Assembly: GCA_021820785.1 (NCBI GenBank)
Contig: JAKADE010000006.1
Location: forward strand, 1-22,545
Direction of reading: 5' to 3'
Source: Pseudomonadota bacterium
Lineage (GTDB): Bacteria > Pseudomonadota > Gammaproteobacteria > Steroidobacterales > Steroidobacteraceae
DNA length: 22,545 nt
This document shows, piece by piece, positions 8,287-16,246 of the stretch. Within the stretch, counting starts at the first letter, position 1; each line of letters opens with the position of its first letter. A program made the position numbers and the translations under genes. Below the pieces are notes generated by a model. The model was not told the DNA's origin. It did no database searches and saw nothing but the letters and a program-made list of their open reading frames with translations.

Positions 8287-8328
8287 CCGGTTGGGCTGAC
8301 AACCGGTACGGGAGCTGTGCCGGTTGTC
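8287..8328 (+). repeat. Mutually exclusive inverted repeats before the chitinase gene
   Basis: CCGGTT (8287-8292) can pair with AACCGG (8301-8306). The longer GACAACCGG (8298-8306) can instead pair with CCGGTTGTC (8320-8328), a 9-bp stem with a 13-base loop. The middle element is shared, so only one hairpin can form at a time. This may be an RNA switch or attenuator in the leader of the chitinase gene, or a dyad operator; nothing in the sequence decides. Confidence 0.35.
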
Positions 8329-8462
8329 GGCCGGGCCGGCGGCGGCGCGAGGTGCCGCCAGCGTCCCCGGGGGATCATCTATTGAACAATGAGGCAGGGC
8401 GTATGCGGACCCCAAGGGCGGGCGAGGTGCGGTGCCCGCCGGCAGCGCGCGGCGGCACGGTG

Positions 8463-9629
8463 ATGAGAATTCTGGGTGCGGGGCTGGGGGTGCTGATCGG
8501 TGCGCTCGTGCTCGCCATGCCGGTGCAGGCCGCGATGCCGCAGATCGTGGCCTACTACGACGGCGGGATGCCAGTGGCGGCCATTCCGGTGCAGCACCTG
8601 AATACCATCATCTATGCATTCGAGGAGCCGAACGCGGCCGGCCGCTGTGCGCGACCGAGTCCCGCACAGCAGCACACCATTGCGCGGCTGCGCCAGCTGC
8701 GCCGGCACCATCCGGGGCTGACGCTGCTGGTGTCGATCGGCGGCTGGGACCAGGCCCCCGGATACTCGGATATCGCGCTCACCCGGGCATCGCGCGCCGC
8801 GTTCGCGCGCAGCTGTGTCCGGCGGATGATCGCGCAGGATCATTTCGACGGCATCGACCTCGACTGGGAGTTTCCGGTGCACGGGGGCATGAACCGCTCC
8901 CGTCCGCAGGACCGGGCCGATGCCACCGCGCTCGTGCGCACGCTGCGCCGGCAGCTCGATGCGCTCGGTGCCCGGACGCACCGGCACTATCTGCTCACCA
9001 TCGCGACGCCGGCCGGTACCTGGCAGAAAGGCGGGGCCTACTCGGTGAGCGACAGTTACGATCTGGCGGCGATCGCCCCCGAGGTCGACTGGTTCAATGT
9101 CATGACCTATGACATGAACACCATCTTCAGCCCGGTGAGCGGATTCAATACGCCGCTGCGGGCCGATCCGCGTGACCCCGAGCCGCAGCCCGAGCGAGCG
9201 CGCGACAATCTTCTCGGCGCGGTGCGCTACTATGAGGCGCACGGGGTGCCGGCGGACAAGATCCTCCTCGGCATCGCCTTTTACGGCCGCGGGTTCAAGG
9301 GCGTGAGCGCCCGGCACGCAGGCCTGTACTCGAAGTACACGGCCGGCTATCCGGAGACGCCGTGGAAGACCATTGCGGCGCGCATGCTGAGCAGTCCGGC
9401 GTGGGTGCGCCACTGGAGCGCCACGGCCGAGGCGCCCTGGCTGTACAACGCGCACCGGCATATTTTTTTCACCTACGATGATCCGCACTCGCTCGGCATC
9501 AAGGCCGCGTTCGTGCGGCACGAACATCTGCGCGGAGTGATGATCTGGGTGCTCGGAGAAGATGATGCGCGCGACTCGCTGCTGCGGGCGCTGGTCTGGG
9601 GTCTGCATGTGCAGCACGCCGCGCCATGA
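8463..9629 (+). CDS. Secreted GH18 chitinase-family glycosidase
   Basis: This 388-residue protein is a single glycoside hydrolase family 18 catalytic domain behind a signal peptide (about residues 1-23, cleavage after PVQA). The ATG at 8463 is chosen because it opens the signal peptide directly; the frame extends upstream to 8352 without a plausible function. Hallmarks are SIGGW (91-95), the catalytic signature DGIDLDWE (129-136) with Glu136 as the proton donor, MTYDMN (214-219) and the late Trp in GVMIWVLGEDD (358-368). The enzyme should hydrolyse chitin or chitooligosaccharides in the periplasm or outside the cell. No carbohydrate-binding module is present, which points to soluble oligomers more than crystalline chitin. 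Its stop overlaps the start of the PTS gene (ATGA), so hydrolysis and uptake are co-expressed. Confidence 0.93.
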   Translation: MRILGAGLGVLIGALVLAMPVQAAMPQIVAYYDGGMPVAAIPVQHLNTIIYAFEEPNAAGRCARPSPAQQHTIARLRQLRRHHPGLTLLVSIGGWDQAPGYSDIALTRASRAAFARSCVRRMIAQDHFDGIDLDWEFPVHGGMNRSRPQDRADATALVRTLRRQLDALGARTHRHYLLTIATPAGTWQKGGAYSVSDSYDLAAIAPEVDWFNVMTYDMNTIFSPVSGFNTPLRADPRDPEPQPERARDNLLGAVRYYEAHGVPADKILLGIAFYGRGFKGVSARHAGLYSKYTAGYPETPWKTIAARMLSSPAWVRHWSATAEAPWLYNAHRHIFFTYDDPHSLGIKAAFVRHEHLRGVMIWVLGEDDARDSLLRALVWGLHVQHAAP

Positions 9630-12163
9630 GTGAACGGGTGCTGCGCTCGCCGCTGCGAGGCTGGAGCGCCCCGCTCGAGGAGGTGCCCGATCCGGTATTC
9701 GCCGGCCGGATGCTCGGGGACGGTGTGGCCCTCGACCCGCTCGAGGGAACCCTCTACGCCCCCTGCGACGGGCAGGTCGCGGTGCTGCCCGCGACGCGTC
9801 ATGCCATCACGCTGCGGACCACGACCGGCGCGGACGTCCTGATGCACATCGGGATCGATACCGTGGGGCTCGGCGGGGAAGGGTTCGAAGCCTGCGTCAC
9901 GGCCGGTCAGGCGGTTCGCACGGGCGATCCGCTCATCCGCTTCGACCTGGACCTGCTCACGCGCCGCGTGCCGAGCGTGCTCACGCCGGTGCTGCTGCTC
10001 GGCAGTCCCGCGCCGCAGCTGACGCGGCGCATCCTGAACTGCGCGGTGAGCGTCGGCGATCTGCTCCTGGAATGGGCAGCGCCGCAGGCGCGGGCCGCAG
10101 AGGCGCCGGCACGTCACGATGAGGCAACGCTGATCCGGTCCGTGCAGGTGGCGCTCGAGCATGGCATCCATGCGCGACCGGCGGCGCAGGCCGCCGCGGC
10201 ACTGAAGGGCCTGCGTGCGCAGGTCCAGGTTCACTTTCAGGGACGCAGCGCCGATGCGCGCAGCGCGACCGGACTGATGACGCTCGGGGTGCGGCGTGAC
10301 GATGAGGTCGAGTTGCGTGCCGGTGGCGCCGATGCGGCCGCTGCATTGGAGGCGCTCGCGGAGCTGCTCTCGAAGCCAGAGCCGAACGCGCACCGCGCCG
10401 TGCCGCGCGCCGCGGCGGCGCCGGCCGCGGCCGGGCCGCGGGCTCCGGTCGCGGCCGGCGGGGCGCTGCGCGGCGTGGTCGCGAGCCGTGGCCTGGCAGT
10501 GGGCCCGGCGGCGGTGCTGGGCCGGCTGGAGATCGCCGTGGCTGAACTCGGGAGCGGCATCGATGCCGAGAGTGCCGCGCTGCGGCGCGCGTGCGCACAG
10601 GTGCAGGCGGCCCTGGAGCGCTCTCTCGACGGCGCCCGCGGCGCCGCCGCTGAAATCGTCACGGCGCACCTGGCCCTGATCGAGGATCCCGCACTGCACT
10701 CGAGCGCGCTCGCGCTGATCGGGCAGGGCAAGAGCGCGGCGTTCGCGTGGCGGGCGGTCATCCGCCAGAGTATCGAGGCGCTGCGCGCGCTCGAGGATGG
10801 CCGCATGGCCGAGCGGGCCGACGACCTGATTGATCTGGAGCAGCAGGTGTTGCTCGTGCTCACCGGGCAGACGGCTGCGGTGCCGACGGTGGCACCAGGG
10901 GCCATTCTCATTGCCCATGAGCTGCTGCCCTCGCAGCTGGTGGGGCTCGAGACCGGCGCGCTCGCGGGTATCTGTCTGGCCGCCGGCGGAGCGACCTCGC
11001 ACGTGTCGATTCTGGCTGCCGCCGCAGGCATTCCCGCGCTGGTGGCACTCGGTGCGGCGCTCGAGCACATCCGGGAAGGAACGACGCTGGTGCTCGATGC
11101 CGAGCGCGGCGAGCTGCTCGTCGATCCGGGCGCAGCGGCCCTGGATGCGGCGCGCCGGCAGATTGCACAGGCCGCCGAGCGGCGCGCCCGGGAACGGATG
11201 GCCGCGCAGCGCGAATGTCGTCTCGCCGACGGAACCCGCATCGAGGTCCTCGCCAACCTCGGTTCGCGGGCGGACGCGGAACTCGCGGTGCGCAATGGCG
11301 CCGAGGGTTGCGGGCTGCTGCGCACCGAGTTCCTGTTTCTCGAGCGCCAGACGGCGCCGGACGAGGCCGAGCAGCGTGCCGAGTATCAACGCATCGCGAC
11401 CGCGCTGGCGGGGCGGCCGTTGACGGTGCGCACACTGGACATCGGGGGTGACAAACCGATTGCCTACCTGCCGCTGCCGGCAGAGGAGAATCCCGCGCTC
11501 GGTCTGCGCGGCATCCGCACCAGTCTCTGGCGCGAGGACCTGCTCGATGAGCAGCTGCGCGCGGTGCTCGCCGTCGAGCCGCCCGGACAATGCCGGCTGC
11601 TGCTGCCGATGATCACCGACGTGACGGAAATCCGCATCGTGCGTGCGCACATTGTGGACGCGTGCCGACGCATCGGCCGCACCGCCCCGGTGGAGCTCGG
11701 CGTGATGATCGAGACGCCCGCCTCGGCACTGATGGCCGACTCACTCGCCCGCGAGGTGGATTTCTTTTCCATCGGCACCAACGATCTCACCCAGTACACC
11801 CTGGCGATGGATCGCGGCCACGCACACCTCGCGGCGCGTCTCGACGGGCTGCATCCGGCCGTGCTGCGCCTGATCGCCCGCACCGCCGAGGCAGCCAATG
11901 CCCACCAGCGGCGTACCGCCGTGTGTGGCGGACTGGCGTCCGATCCGCAAGCGGTGCCCATTCTGGTCGGACTCGGCGTACACGAACTGTCGTGCGTGCC
12001 GGCGGTGATCCCGCAGATCAAGGCGCTGCTCGCAACGCTCACCCTCGAGGAGTGTCGCGAGCGTGCCGTCGCTGCGCTCGAACAGGACTCGGCCGAGGCG
12101 GTGCGGGCGCGCTGTGCTGAATCGAACGACGCGTCCGCCGAGCCGCTCTCGGCCCGCCGCTGA
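9626..12163 (+). CDS. nagF: Fused PTS EIIA-HPr-EI phosphotransferase
   Basis: This 845-residue cytoplasmic protein carries three phosphotransfer units. Residues about 15-150 are an EIIA of the glucose family with paired histidines in ATRHAITL (His59) and HIGIDTV (His74, the phosphorylated one). Residues about 168-250 are HPr with GIHARPA (His182). An Ala/Pro-rich linker follows (about 252-280). Residues 281-835 are Enzyme I, with GGATSHVSI (His459), RTEFLF, TLDIGGDKP, the PEP-binding FFSIGTNDLTQY and CGGL (Cys767). Phosphate should pass from PEP through His459, His182 and His74 to the EIIB cysteine of the next gene. NagF proteins of this layout serve GlcNAc uptake. The gene overlaps the chitinase by four bases and precedes the permease by 25 bases, so a complete PTS is encoded by two genes. 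Confidence 0.95.
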   Translation: MSERVLRSPLRGWSAPLEEVPDPVFAGRMLGDGVALDPLEGTLYAPCDGQVAVLPATRHAITLRTTTGADVLMHIGIDTVGLGGEGFEACVTAGQAVRTGDPLIRFDLDLLTRRVPSVLTPVLLLGSPAPQLTRRILNCAVSVGDLLLEWAAPQARAAEAPARHDEATLIRSVQVALEHGIHARPAAQAAAALKGLRAQVQVHFQGRSADARSATGLMTLGVRRDDEVELRAGGADAAAALEALAELLSKPEPNAHRAVPRAAAAPAAAGPRAPVAAGGALRGVVASRGLAVGPAAVLGRLEIAVAELGSGIDAESAALRRACAQVQAALERSLDGARGAAAEIVTAHLALIEDPALHSSALALIGQGKSAAFAWRAVIRQSIEALRALEDGRMAERADDLIDLEQQVLLVLTGQTAAVPTVAPGAILIAHELLPSQLVGLETGALAGICLAAGGATSHVSILAAAAGIPALVALGAALEHIREGTTLVLDAERGELLVDPGAAALDAARRQIAQAAERRARERMAAQRECRLADGTRIEVLANLGSRADAELAVRNGAEGCGLLRTEFLFLERQTAPDEAEQRAEYQRIATALAGRPLTVRTLDIGGDKPIAYLPLPAEENPALGLRGIRTSLWREDLLDEQLRAVLAVEPPGQCRLLLPMITDVTEIRIVRAHIVDACRRIGRTAPVELGVMIETPASALMADSLAREVDFFSIGTNDLTQYTLAMDRGHAHLAARLDGLHPAVLRLIARTAEAANAHQRRTAVCGGLASDPQAVPILVGLGVHELSCVPAVIPQIKALLATLTLEECRERAVAALEQDSAEAVRARCAESNDASAEPLSARR

Positions 12164-12188
12164 GTGCAACCGTGACGGAATGGCCCCC

Positions 12189-13976
12189 ATGAAACAGATC
12201 CTCGCCTCACTGCAGAAGCTCGGCGGCGCGTTGATGCTGCCGATCGCGGTGCTGCCGGCCGCGGCGCTGCTGCTGCGGCTCGGCCAGCCCGACCTGCTGA
12301 ACATCCCGGTCATGGCCGCCGCCGGCCAGGCGATCTTCGCCAATCTCGGGTTGCTGTTCGCGGTGGGCGTGGCGATCGGACTGGCGCGCGACAATCACGG
12401 CGCGGCCGGCATGGCGGCGGTCGTGGGCTATCTGGTCATCAATAAGGGCGCGGCCGTATTCGTGGTGGCGCCGGCGGCGGTGCTCGCCGGGGTTCCGGCG
12501 CATGCGCACGCGCTGGTGATCGAGGCCTTCACCCGCAAGCAGCTCGCCGAGCTCACCGTCCCGGTGGGCATCGTCTCCGGTCTGATGGGCGGGGCGCTCT
12601 ACAACCGCTTCCACAATTTCACGCTGCCGAGTTACCTGGCATTCTTCGGCGGCCGGCGTTTCGTGCCCATCATCACCGGGTTCGCCGCGCTGCCGCTCGC
12701 CATCCTGCTCGGCATGGAGCTCGAGCACATCCAGCACGGCATGGACGCACTCAGCCGCACGGTGCTCGCCTCGGGCCCGTGGGGTCTGTTCGTCTACGGT
12801 GTACTCAACCGCTTGCTCATCGTCACCGGTCTGCACAACATCCTGAACAGCTTCGCCTGGTTCATCGTCGGGCACTATCACGGCGTCACCGGCGACATGA
12901 ACCGCTTCTTCGCCGGCGATCCGCACGCCGGCGCCTTCATGGCCGGGTTTTTCCCCGTGATGATGTTCGGCTTGCCGGCGGCCTGCCTGGCCATGTACCA
13001 CACGGCCCGGCCGGAGCGCCGGCCGGCGGTCGCCGGTCTGCTGCTGTCGATCGCGCTCACGTCGTTCCTCACGGGCGTCACCGAGCCGGTCGAGTTCACG
13101 TTCATGTTTCTCGCGCCCGGGCTGTACCTGGTGCACGCGCTGCTCACGGGTCTTGCGTTCATCATCACGAATGCGCTCGACGTGCGGCTCGGATTCGGAT
13201 TCTCGGCCGGCCTGTTCGATTACATCCTGAATTTCAAATACGCCACCCATCCGCTGCTGCTGTTGCCGATCGGCGCGGTGTACTTCGGGCTCTATTACGG
13301 CATCTTCCGCTATTCGATCGTAAAGTTCGATTTGAAGACCCCCGGCCGCGAGAGCGAGGCACAGCCTGCGGCGGTGGCCCCGGTGTCTGCCGGCAGCGAG
13401 CGCGCGCGCGCCTATATCGCCGCCCTCGGGGGGCCGGGGAATCTGGAGCAGGTCAATGCCTGCACGACGCGGCTGCGCCTGACGGTGCGTGCGCAGAGCG
13501 CGGTCAACGAAGCGGCATTGAAGGGGCTCGGGGCAGTCGGCATGGTGCGTCCGACGCCGACAGCGCTGCAGGTCATCATCGGACCGGTGGCCGAGCAGAT
13601 CGCCGGAGAGATGCGTGAGGCACTGCAGAACATGCCGCCCGAGGCCGCGGGGGGCGCCGCTCCTGCGGCGGCCTCGGCCCCGGTCACCGCGATCGAGATT
13701 CCGCCGGTTCCCGCGCTCGAGCCGGCGCAGATCCAGGGTCTGCTCGCGGCGCTCGGCGGCACGGCGAACATCCGCGACGTCGCGGCCGCATCGTCGCGGC
13801 TGCGCATCGCACTCGCCGATGCGGGGCGTGTGAATCCCGAGGCGCTGCAGCGCCTCGAGCTGCGCGGCTGCGCGTGGGTTGCCCCCGACTGCCTGCATGT
13901 CATCGTTGGTCCGGCGGCCCAGGCCACGGGGGCAAATCTGCGCGCGATGCTCGGCACCGCGCCCTCACGCGCCTGA
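12189..13976 (+). CDS. nagE: PTS N-acetylglucosamine permease EIIC-EIIB with a second, Cys-less EIIB
   Basis: The 595-residue protein transports and phosphorylates GlcNAc at the inner membrane. Residues 1-380 are the EIIC membrane domain, with the typical start LGGALMLPIAVLPAAALLLR, GLHNILNSFAWF (about 214-225) and the GVTEP motif (296-300). Residues about 402-482 are EIIB with the phosphorylated Cys425 in NACTTRLRL. After an Ala/Pro linker, residues about 512-590 repeat the EIIB fold (ALGGTANIRDVAAASSRLRI), but the cysteine position is Ala534. The ATG at 12189 is used because it opens the standard NagE N-terminus; ATG 12180 is a less likely alternative. EIIA is absent from this protein and supplied by the upstream fusion. 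Confidence 0.93.
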   Translation: MKQILASLQKLGGALMLPIAVLPAAALLLRLGQPDLLNIPVMAAAGQAIFANLGLLFAVGVAIGLARDNHGAAGMAAVVGYLVINKGAAVFVVAPAAVLAGVPAHAHALVIEAFTRKQLAELTVPVGIVSGLMGGALYNRFHNFTLPSYLAFFGGRRFVPIITGFAALPLAILLGMELEHIQHGMDALSRTVLASGPWGLFVYGVLNRLLIVTGLHNILNSFAWFIVGHYHGVTGDMNRFFAGDPHAGAFMAGFFPVMMFGLPAACLAMYHTARPERRPAVAGLLLSIALTSFLTGVTEPVEFTFMFLAPGLYLVHALLTGLAFIITNALDVRLGFGFSAGLFDYILNFKYATHPLLLLPIGAVYFGLYYGIFRYSIVKFDLKTPGRESEAQPAAVAPVSAGSERARAYIAALGGPGNLEQVNACTTRLRLTVRAQSAVNEAALKGLGAVGMVRPTPTALQVIIGPVAEQIAGEMREALQNMPPEAAGGAAPAAASAPVTAIEIPPVPALEPAQIQGLLAALGGTANIRDVAAASSRLRIALADAGRVNPEALQRLELRGCAWVAPDCLHVIVGPAAQATGANLRAMLGTAPSRA

Positions 13977-14429
13977 CGGGGTCGGCGAGGCCCCCGGCGG
14001 GGCGCTTGCGTTCGCCCCTGCCTCCCGCTCAGTCGATCGCACCTCGAGACGTCCGCTTTTGCGTCTGTCTCATCACGCTTGTTCACGCCTCAACATCTTA
14101 GTCTGAATCGGATGTTACGAATGACGCTGTTGCGTCCGTGCATCGTCTGAAGCACGCCCCAAAATACACACACGACGCTCGGAGATGAAAGGGTTGGCGC
14201 TGCAGCCGCAGTGAGGACTATAGTCGACAAAATGTCGGATTGATGCCGGCATGTCGCACGCGGACAACATGCTGCGACCTCTGGTGTCCCGCGAGCCGGC
14301 CTCGCGGAGGCAGGACGAATCCGGTCGAGGGGGTGAGAACGTGGTGCAGGCGACAAGACACGCAGAGGGAGAGTGCCGCGCGCTTCCCGCCGGTGCAGTT
14401 CATGCGTTTCTCACTCGAATGGACCTGCC
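13977..14429. other. Intergenic region between the nag and lasso-type regions
   Basis: This 453-base stretch separates nagE from the sigma factor gene. A weak 6-bp hairpin (13999-14004 with 14013-14018) lies 22 bases after the nagE stop and has no T-run. From about 14090 the composition becomes less GC-rich. Around 14215-14235 there are two small dyads (ACTATAGT and CGACA-aaa-TGTCG), which could be part of the promoter or operator of the sigma factor gene. No clear -35/-10 pair was found. A 60-codon open frame at 14251-14433 shows no recognisable features. Confidence 0.5.
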
Positions 14430-15032
14430 GTGAACGCACGAAGCGCGGAGGCGTCACTCGAAGCGGTTTCCGAAGCCAACGGCGAGGGTGCCGCCATCGG
14501 CGGTGCGCCGCTCGAAGACCGATCTGCCGCGCTCGCGGAAGTCGCGCGGCAGCACCATGCGCCGCTCGTCAGGTTTCTGACGCAGCGGACCGGCTCAGTC
14601 GAGGTGGCCAGGGAGATCGCCCAGGATGCGTATGTCAAGGTGCTCGCGGTGGAACGGCAGGGTTCAATCGCCTCATTGGCGAGTTACCTGTGGCGGTGTG
14701 CACTCAATCTCATGACGGATCACGGACGCCGCCGTGGCGTGCGCGAGCGGTTCGTGCAAGCAGTTCGTACCGAAGCCGAGCAGCTCGCGCCCTCCGCCGA
14801 GGCGGTCGTCGACGCCCGACAGCGTCTGGAGATCATCGAACAGGCGCTCGCGCACCTGCCGCCGCGCTGTCTCGAAGCGTTCACCCTGCGCGTCGTTCAG
14901 GGGCTGCCGTTCGATGAGGTCGGGCACGCGATGGGCATCAGCGGAAGGATGGCCAAGATCTATGTGGCGCGGGCGCTTGCCTATCTGCACGCGTCGCTCG
15001 ACGACGGGGACGGTGGGAGCGCTGCACCGTGA
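14430..15032 (+). CDS. ECF sigma factor, FecI type
   Basis: This 200-residue protein has sigma-70 region 2 (about 42-105, ending in the helix LASYLWRCALNLMTDHGRRR) and region 4 (about 130-188, with LPPRCLEAFTLRVVQGLPFDEV and the helix-turn-helix SGRMAKIYVARALAYL). The GTG at 14430 is chosen because it lies 7 bases after GGA and gives a normal length; frames upstream are not conserved-looking. FecI-type factors are held by a FecR partner and released when a TonB receptor binds its ligand. The gene overlaps the FecR gene (GTGA), and the receptor with the sensing domain follows, completing the three-part signalling set. Its target genes are probably the receptor and isopeptidase operon. Confidence 0.92.
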   Translation: MNARSAEASLEAVSEANGEGAAIGGAPLEDRSAALAEVARQHHAPLVRFLTQRTGSVEVAREIAQDAYVKVLAVERQGSIASLASYLWRCALNLMTDHGRRRGVRERFVQAVRTEAEQLAPSAEAVVDARQRLEIIEQALAHLPPRCLEAFTLRVVQGLPFDEVGHAMGISGRMAKIYVARALAYLHASLDDGDGGSAAP

Positions 15033-16111
15033 GGCCCGCTGAGCTGCTCTCCGAATTCGACGCGGACCGCTGGCTCGCGGCACTCGAGTGGCATGCCCTG
15101 CGCTGTGCCGCCGATCCGTTGACGCCGCAGCAGCAGGAGGCCTGGCGACAGTGGGTGCTCGACGAAGACAATCGCAGAGTCTATGCGGCCTGCGCGCAGC
15201 TCTACCGAGACGCCCAGGGGCTGGAGGACTCCCGGGCCGTAGCCCGGATCAGTGCGGCACACCGGCACCGGAATCCCCGGAGCGTCTGGCCGTCGATGCG
15301 GTGGACGCTAGCAGGCGCGGTCCTCGTGGTGTGTGCCGCGAGTGCCGTTCTCTTGCGACCGGTGGCTCCGCCGAAGCCCGTCCTGATCACATCCGGGCAA
15401 CGCGCTGGCGCCCCCTCGATCTACCGCACCGCCGCCCGGCGGATGCAGCGCATCCGCCTGGGTGATGGATCGACAGTCATCCTGGGTGCGCGCACGGTGC
15501 TCGAGGTGAGCATGACCCCACAGCGGCGTGCACTCGATCTGAAACGCGGAGAAGCCTGGTTCGACGTCGTCCACCGCGCGCACTGGCCGTTCATGGTCAC
15601 CGCAGGCCGCGAACAAATTCGTGATCTGGGCACGGCATTCGTGGTCGATCGCGAATCCGGGCGGACGGAAGTCACCGTCACCGAGGGACGCGTCGAAGTG
15701 TTCCCCGCGGGAATGCGTCGCACGCCCCGCCTCGGGGAGCCGGTCCTGAAGCCGATCCGACTGCGCCGCGGCGAGCGTTTCGTCTATGGCAGACGGATCC
15801 CCGGGGAGATCCGACACGTCAGTCCACGCTTGGCGCTGGGCTGGACGAGAGGTCATCTCGAGTTCGTGGATGAACCGCTCGGGGTAGTCGCAGAGAACCT
15901 GAGCCGCTATTCGCGGTCGCCCATTCGGGTGTCCCCCGCGGCCGCGAGCCTTCACCTCACCACCCTCGTACTCAGTCATCACATTCCCGCATGGCTCAAC
16001 GGACTGAGCCGAGTCCTTCCGGTTGTTGCCGTTCGCACGAGCCGCGGCGTCTGCGTCCAGCTGAAGACGTCTGTGGTCACGCGTCAGGCAAACGACTGTC
16101 ACGCTCCGTAA
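15029..16111 (+). CDS. FecR-family anti-sigma / sigma regulator
   Basis: This 360-residue membrane protein starts at a GTG that overlaps the sigma factor stop codon. Residues about 15-60 form the cytoplasmic DUF4880-type sigma-binding domain (WHALRCAADPLTPQQQEAWRQWV). Residues about 91-109 are a single membrane span. Residues about 140-235 are the periplasmic FecR domain (LGDGSTVILGARTVLEV, LKRGEAWFDV, DLGTAFVV, VTEGRVEV). The C-terminal part (about 268-350, GHLEFVDEPLGVVAENLSRYS) resembles the STN-like C-terminal domain that contacts receptor signalling domains. It should relay ligand occupancy at the TonB receptor to the sigma factor. Confidence 0.93.
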   Translation: MRPAELLSEFDADRWLAALEWHALRCAADPLTPQQQEAWRQWVLDEDNRRVYAACAQLYRDAQGLEDSRAVARISAAHRHRNPRSVWPSMRWTLAGAVLVVCAASAVLLRPVAPPKPVLITSGQRAGAPSIYRTAARRMQRIRLGDGSTVILGARTVLEVSMTPQRRALDLKRGEAWFDVVHRAHWPFMVTAGREQIRDLGTAFVVDRESGRTEVTVTEGRVEVFPAGMRRTPRLGEPVLKPIRLRRGERFVYGRRIPGEIRHVSPRLALGWTRGHLEFVDEPLGVVAENLSRYSRSPIRVSPAAASLHLTTLVLSHHIPAWLNGLSRVLPVVAVRTSRGVCVQLKTSVVTRQANDCHAP

Positions 16112-16139
16112 ACTGACGTCGAAAACAACGTACCCGTTT

Positions 16140-16189
16140 GGGAACCGCTTGACGCCGGCATTCGCGGGATCAGCCCTCGGCGGGTTCCC
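16140..16189 (+). repeat. Long inverted repeat between fecR and the receptor gene
   Basis: GGGAACC (16140-16146) pairs with GGTTCCC (16183-16189), and an internal GCCG/CGGC pair (16154-16157 with 16178-16181) extends the structure. It lies in the 135-base gap between the FecR gene and the receptor gene. It could be an attenuator that lowers readthrough, or chance in GC-rich DNA. GGAACC also resembles an ECF sigma -35 element, but no matching -10 was seen. Confidence 0.35.
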
Positions 16190-16236
16190 TTCCCGAGTCA
16201 CTGTCCGTCTCTTGACCCAAGACAACAGTGACGATT

Positions 16237-16242
16237 GGGGGA
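16237..16242 (+). promoter_or_regulatory. Ribosome binding site fixing the second TonB receptor start
   Basis: GGGGGA ends four bases before the ATG at 16247 and decides for it over the upstream TTG at 16235, which overlaps the site itself. Confidence 0.7.
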
Positions 16243-16246
16243 CTCC

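Noticed and set aside
5315..8302. Very long antisense open frame (995 codons) opposite the TonB receptor
   Set aside because: It is the reverse of a well-supported receptor gene in GC-rich DNA. Its translation is Arg/Val/His-rich with no domain.
12207..13898. 563-codon antisense frame opposite nagE
   Set aside because: Arg/Gln/Asp/His-rich low-complexity translation typical of the antisense of a high-GC gene.
14251..14433. 60-codon frame ending in a GTGA overlap with the sigma factor gene
   Set aside because: No recognisable domain, signal or precursor pattern. The overlap could be chance, so it is not called as a gene.
16147..16222. TTGACG and TTGACC hexamers between fecR and the receptor as sigma-70 -35 elements
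   Set aside because: No acceptable -10 sequence at 16-18 bases from either.
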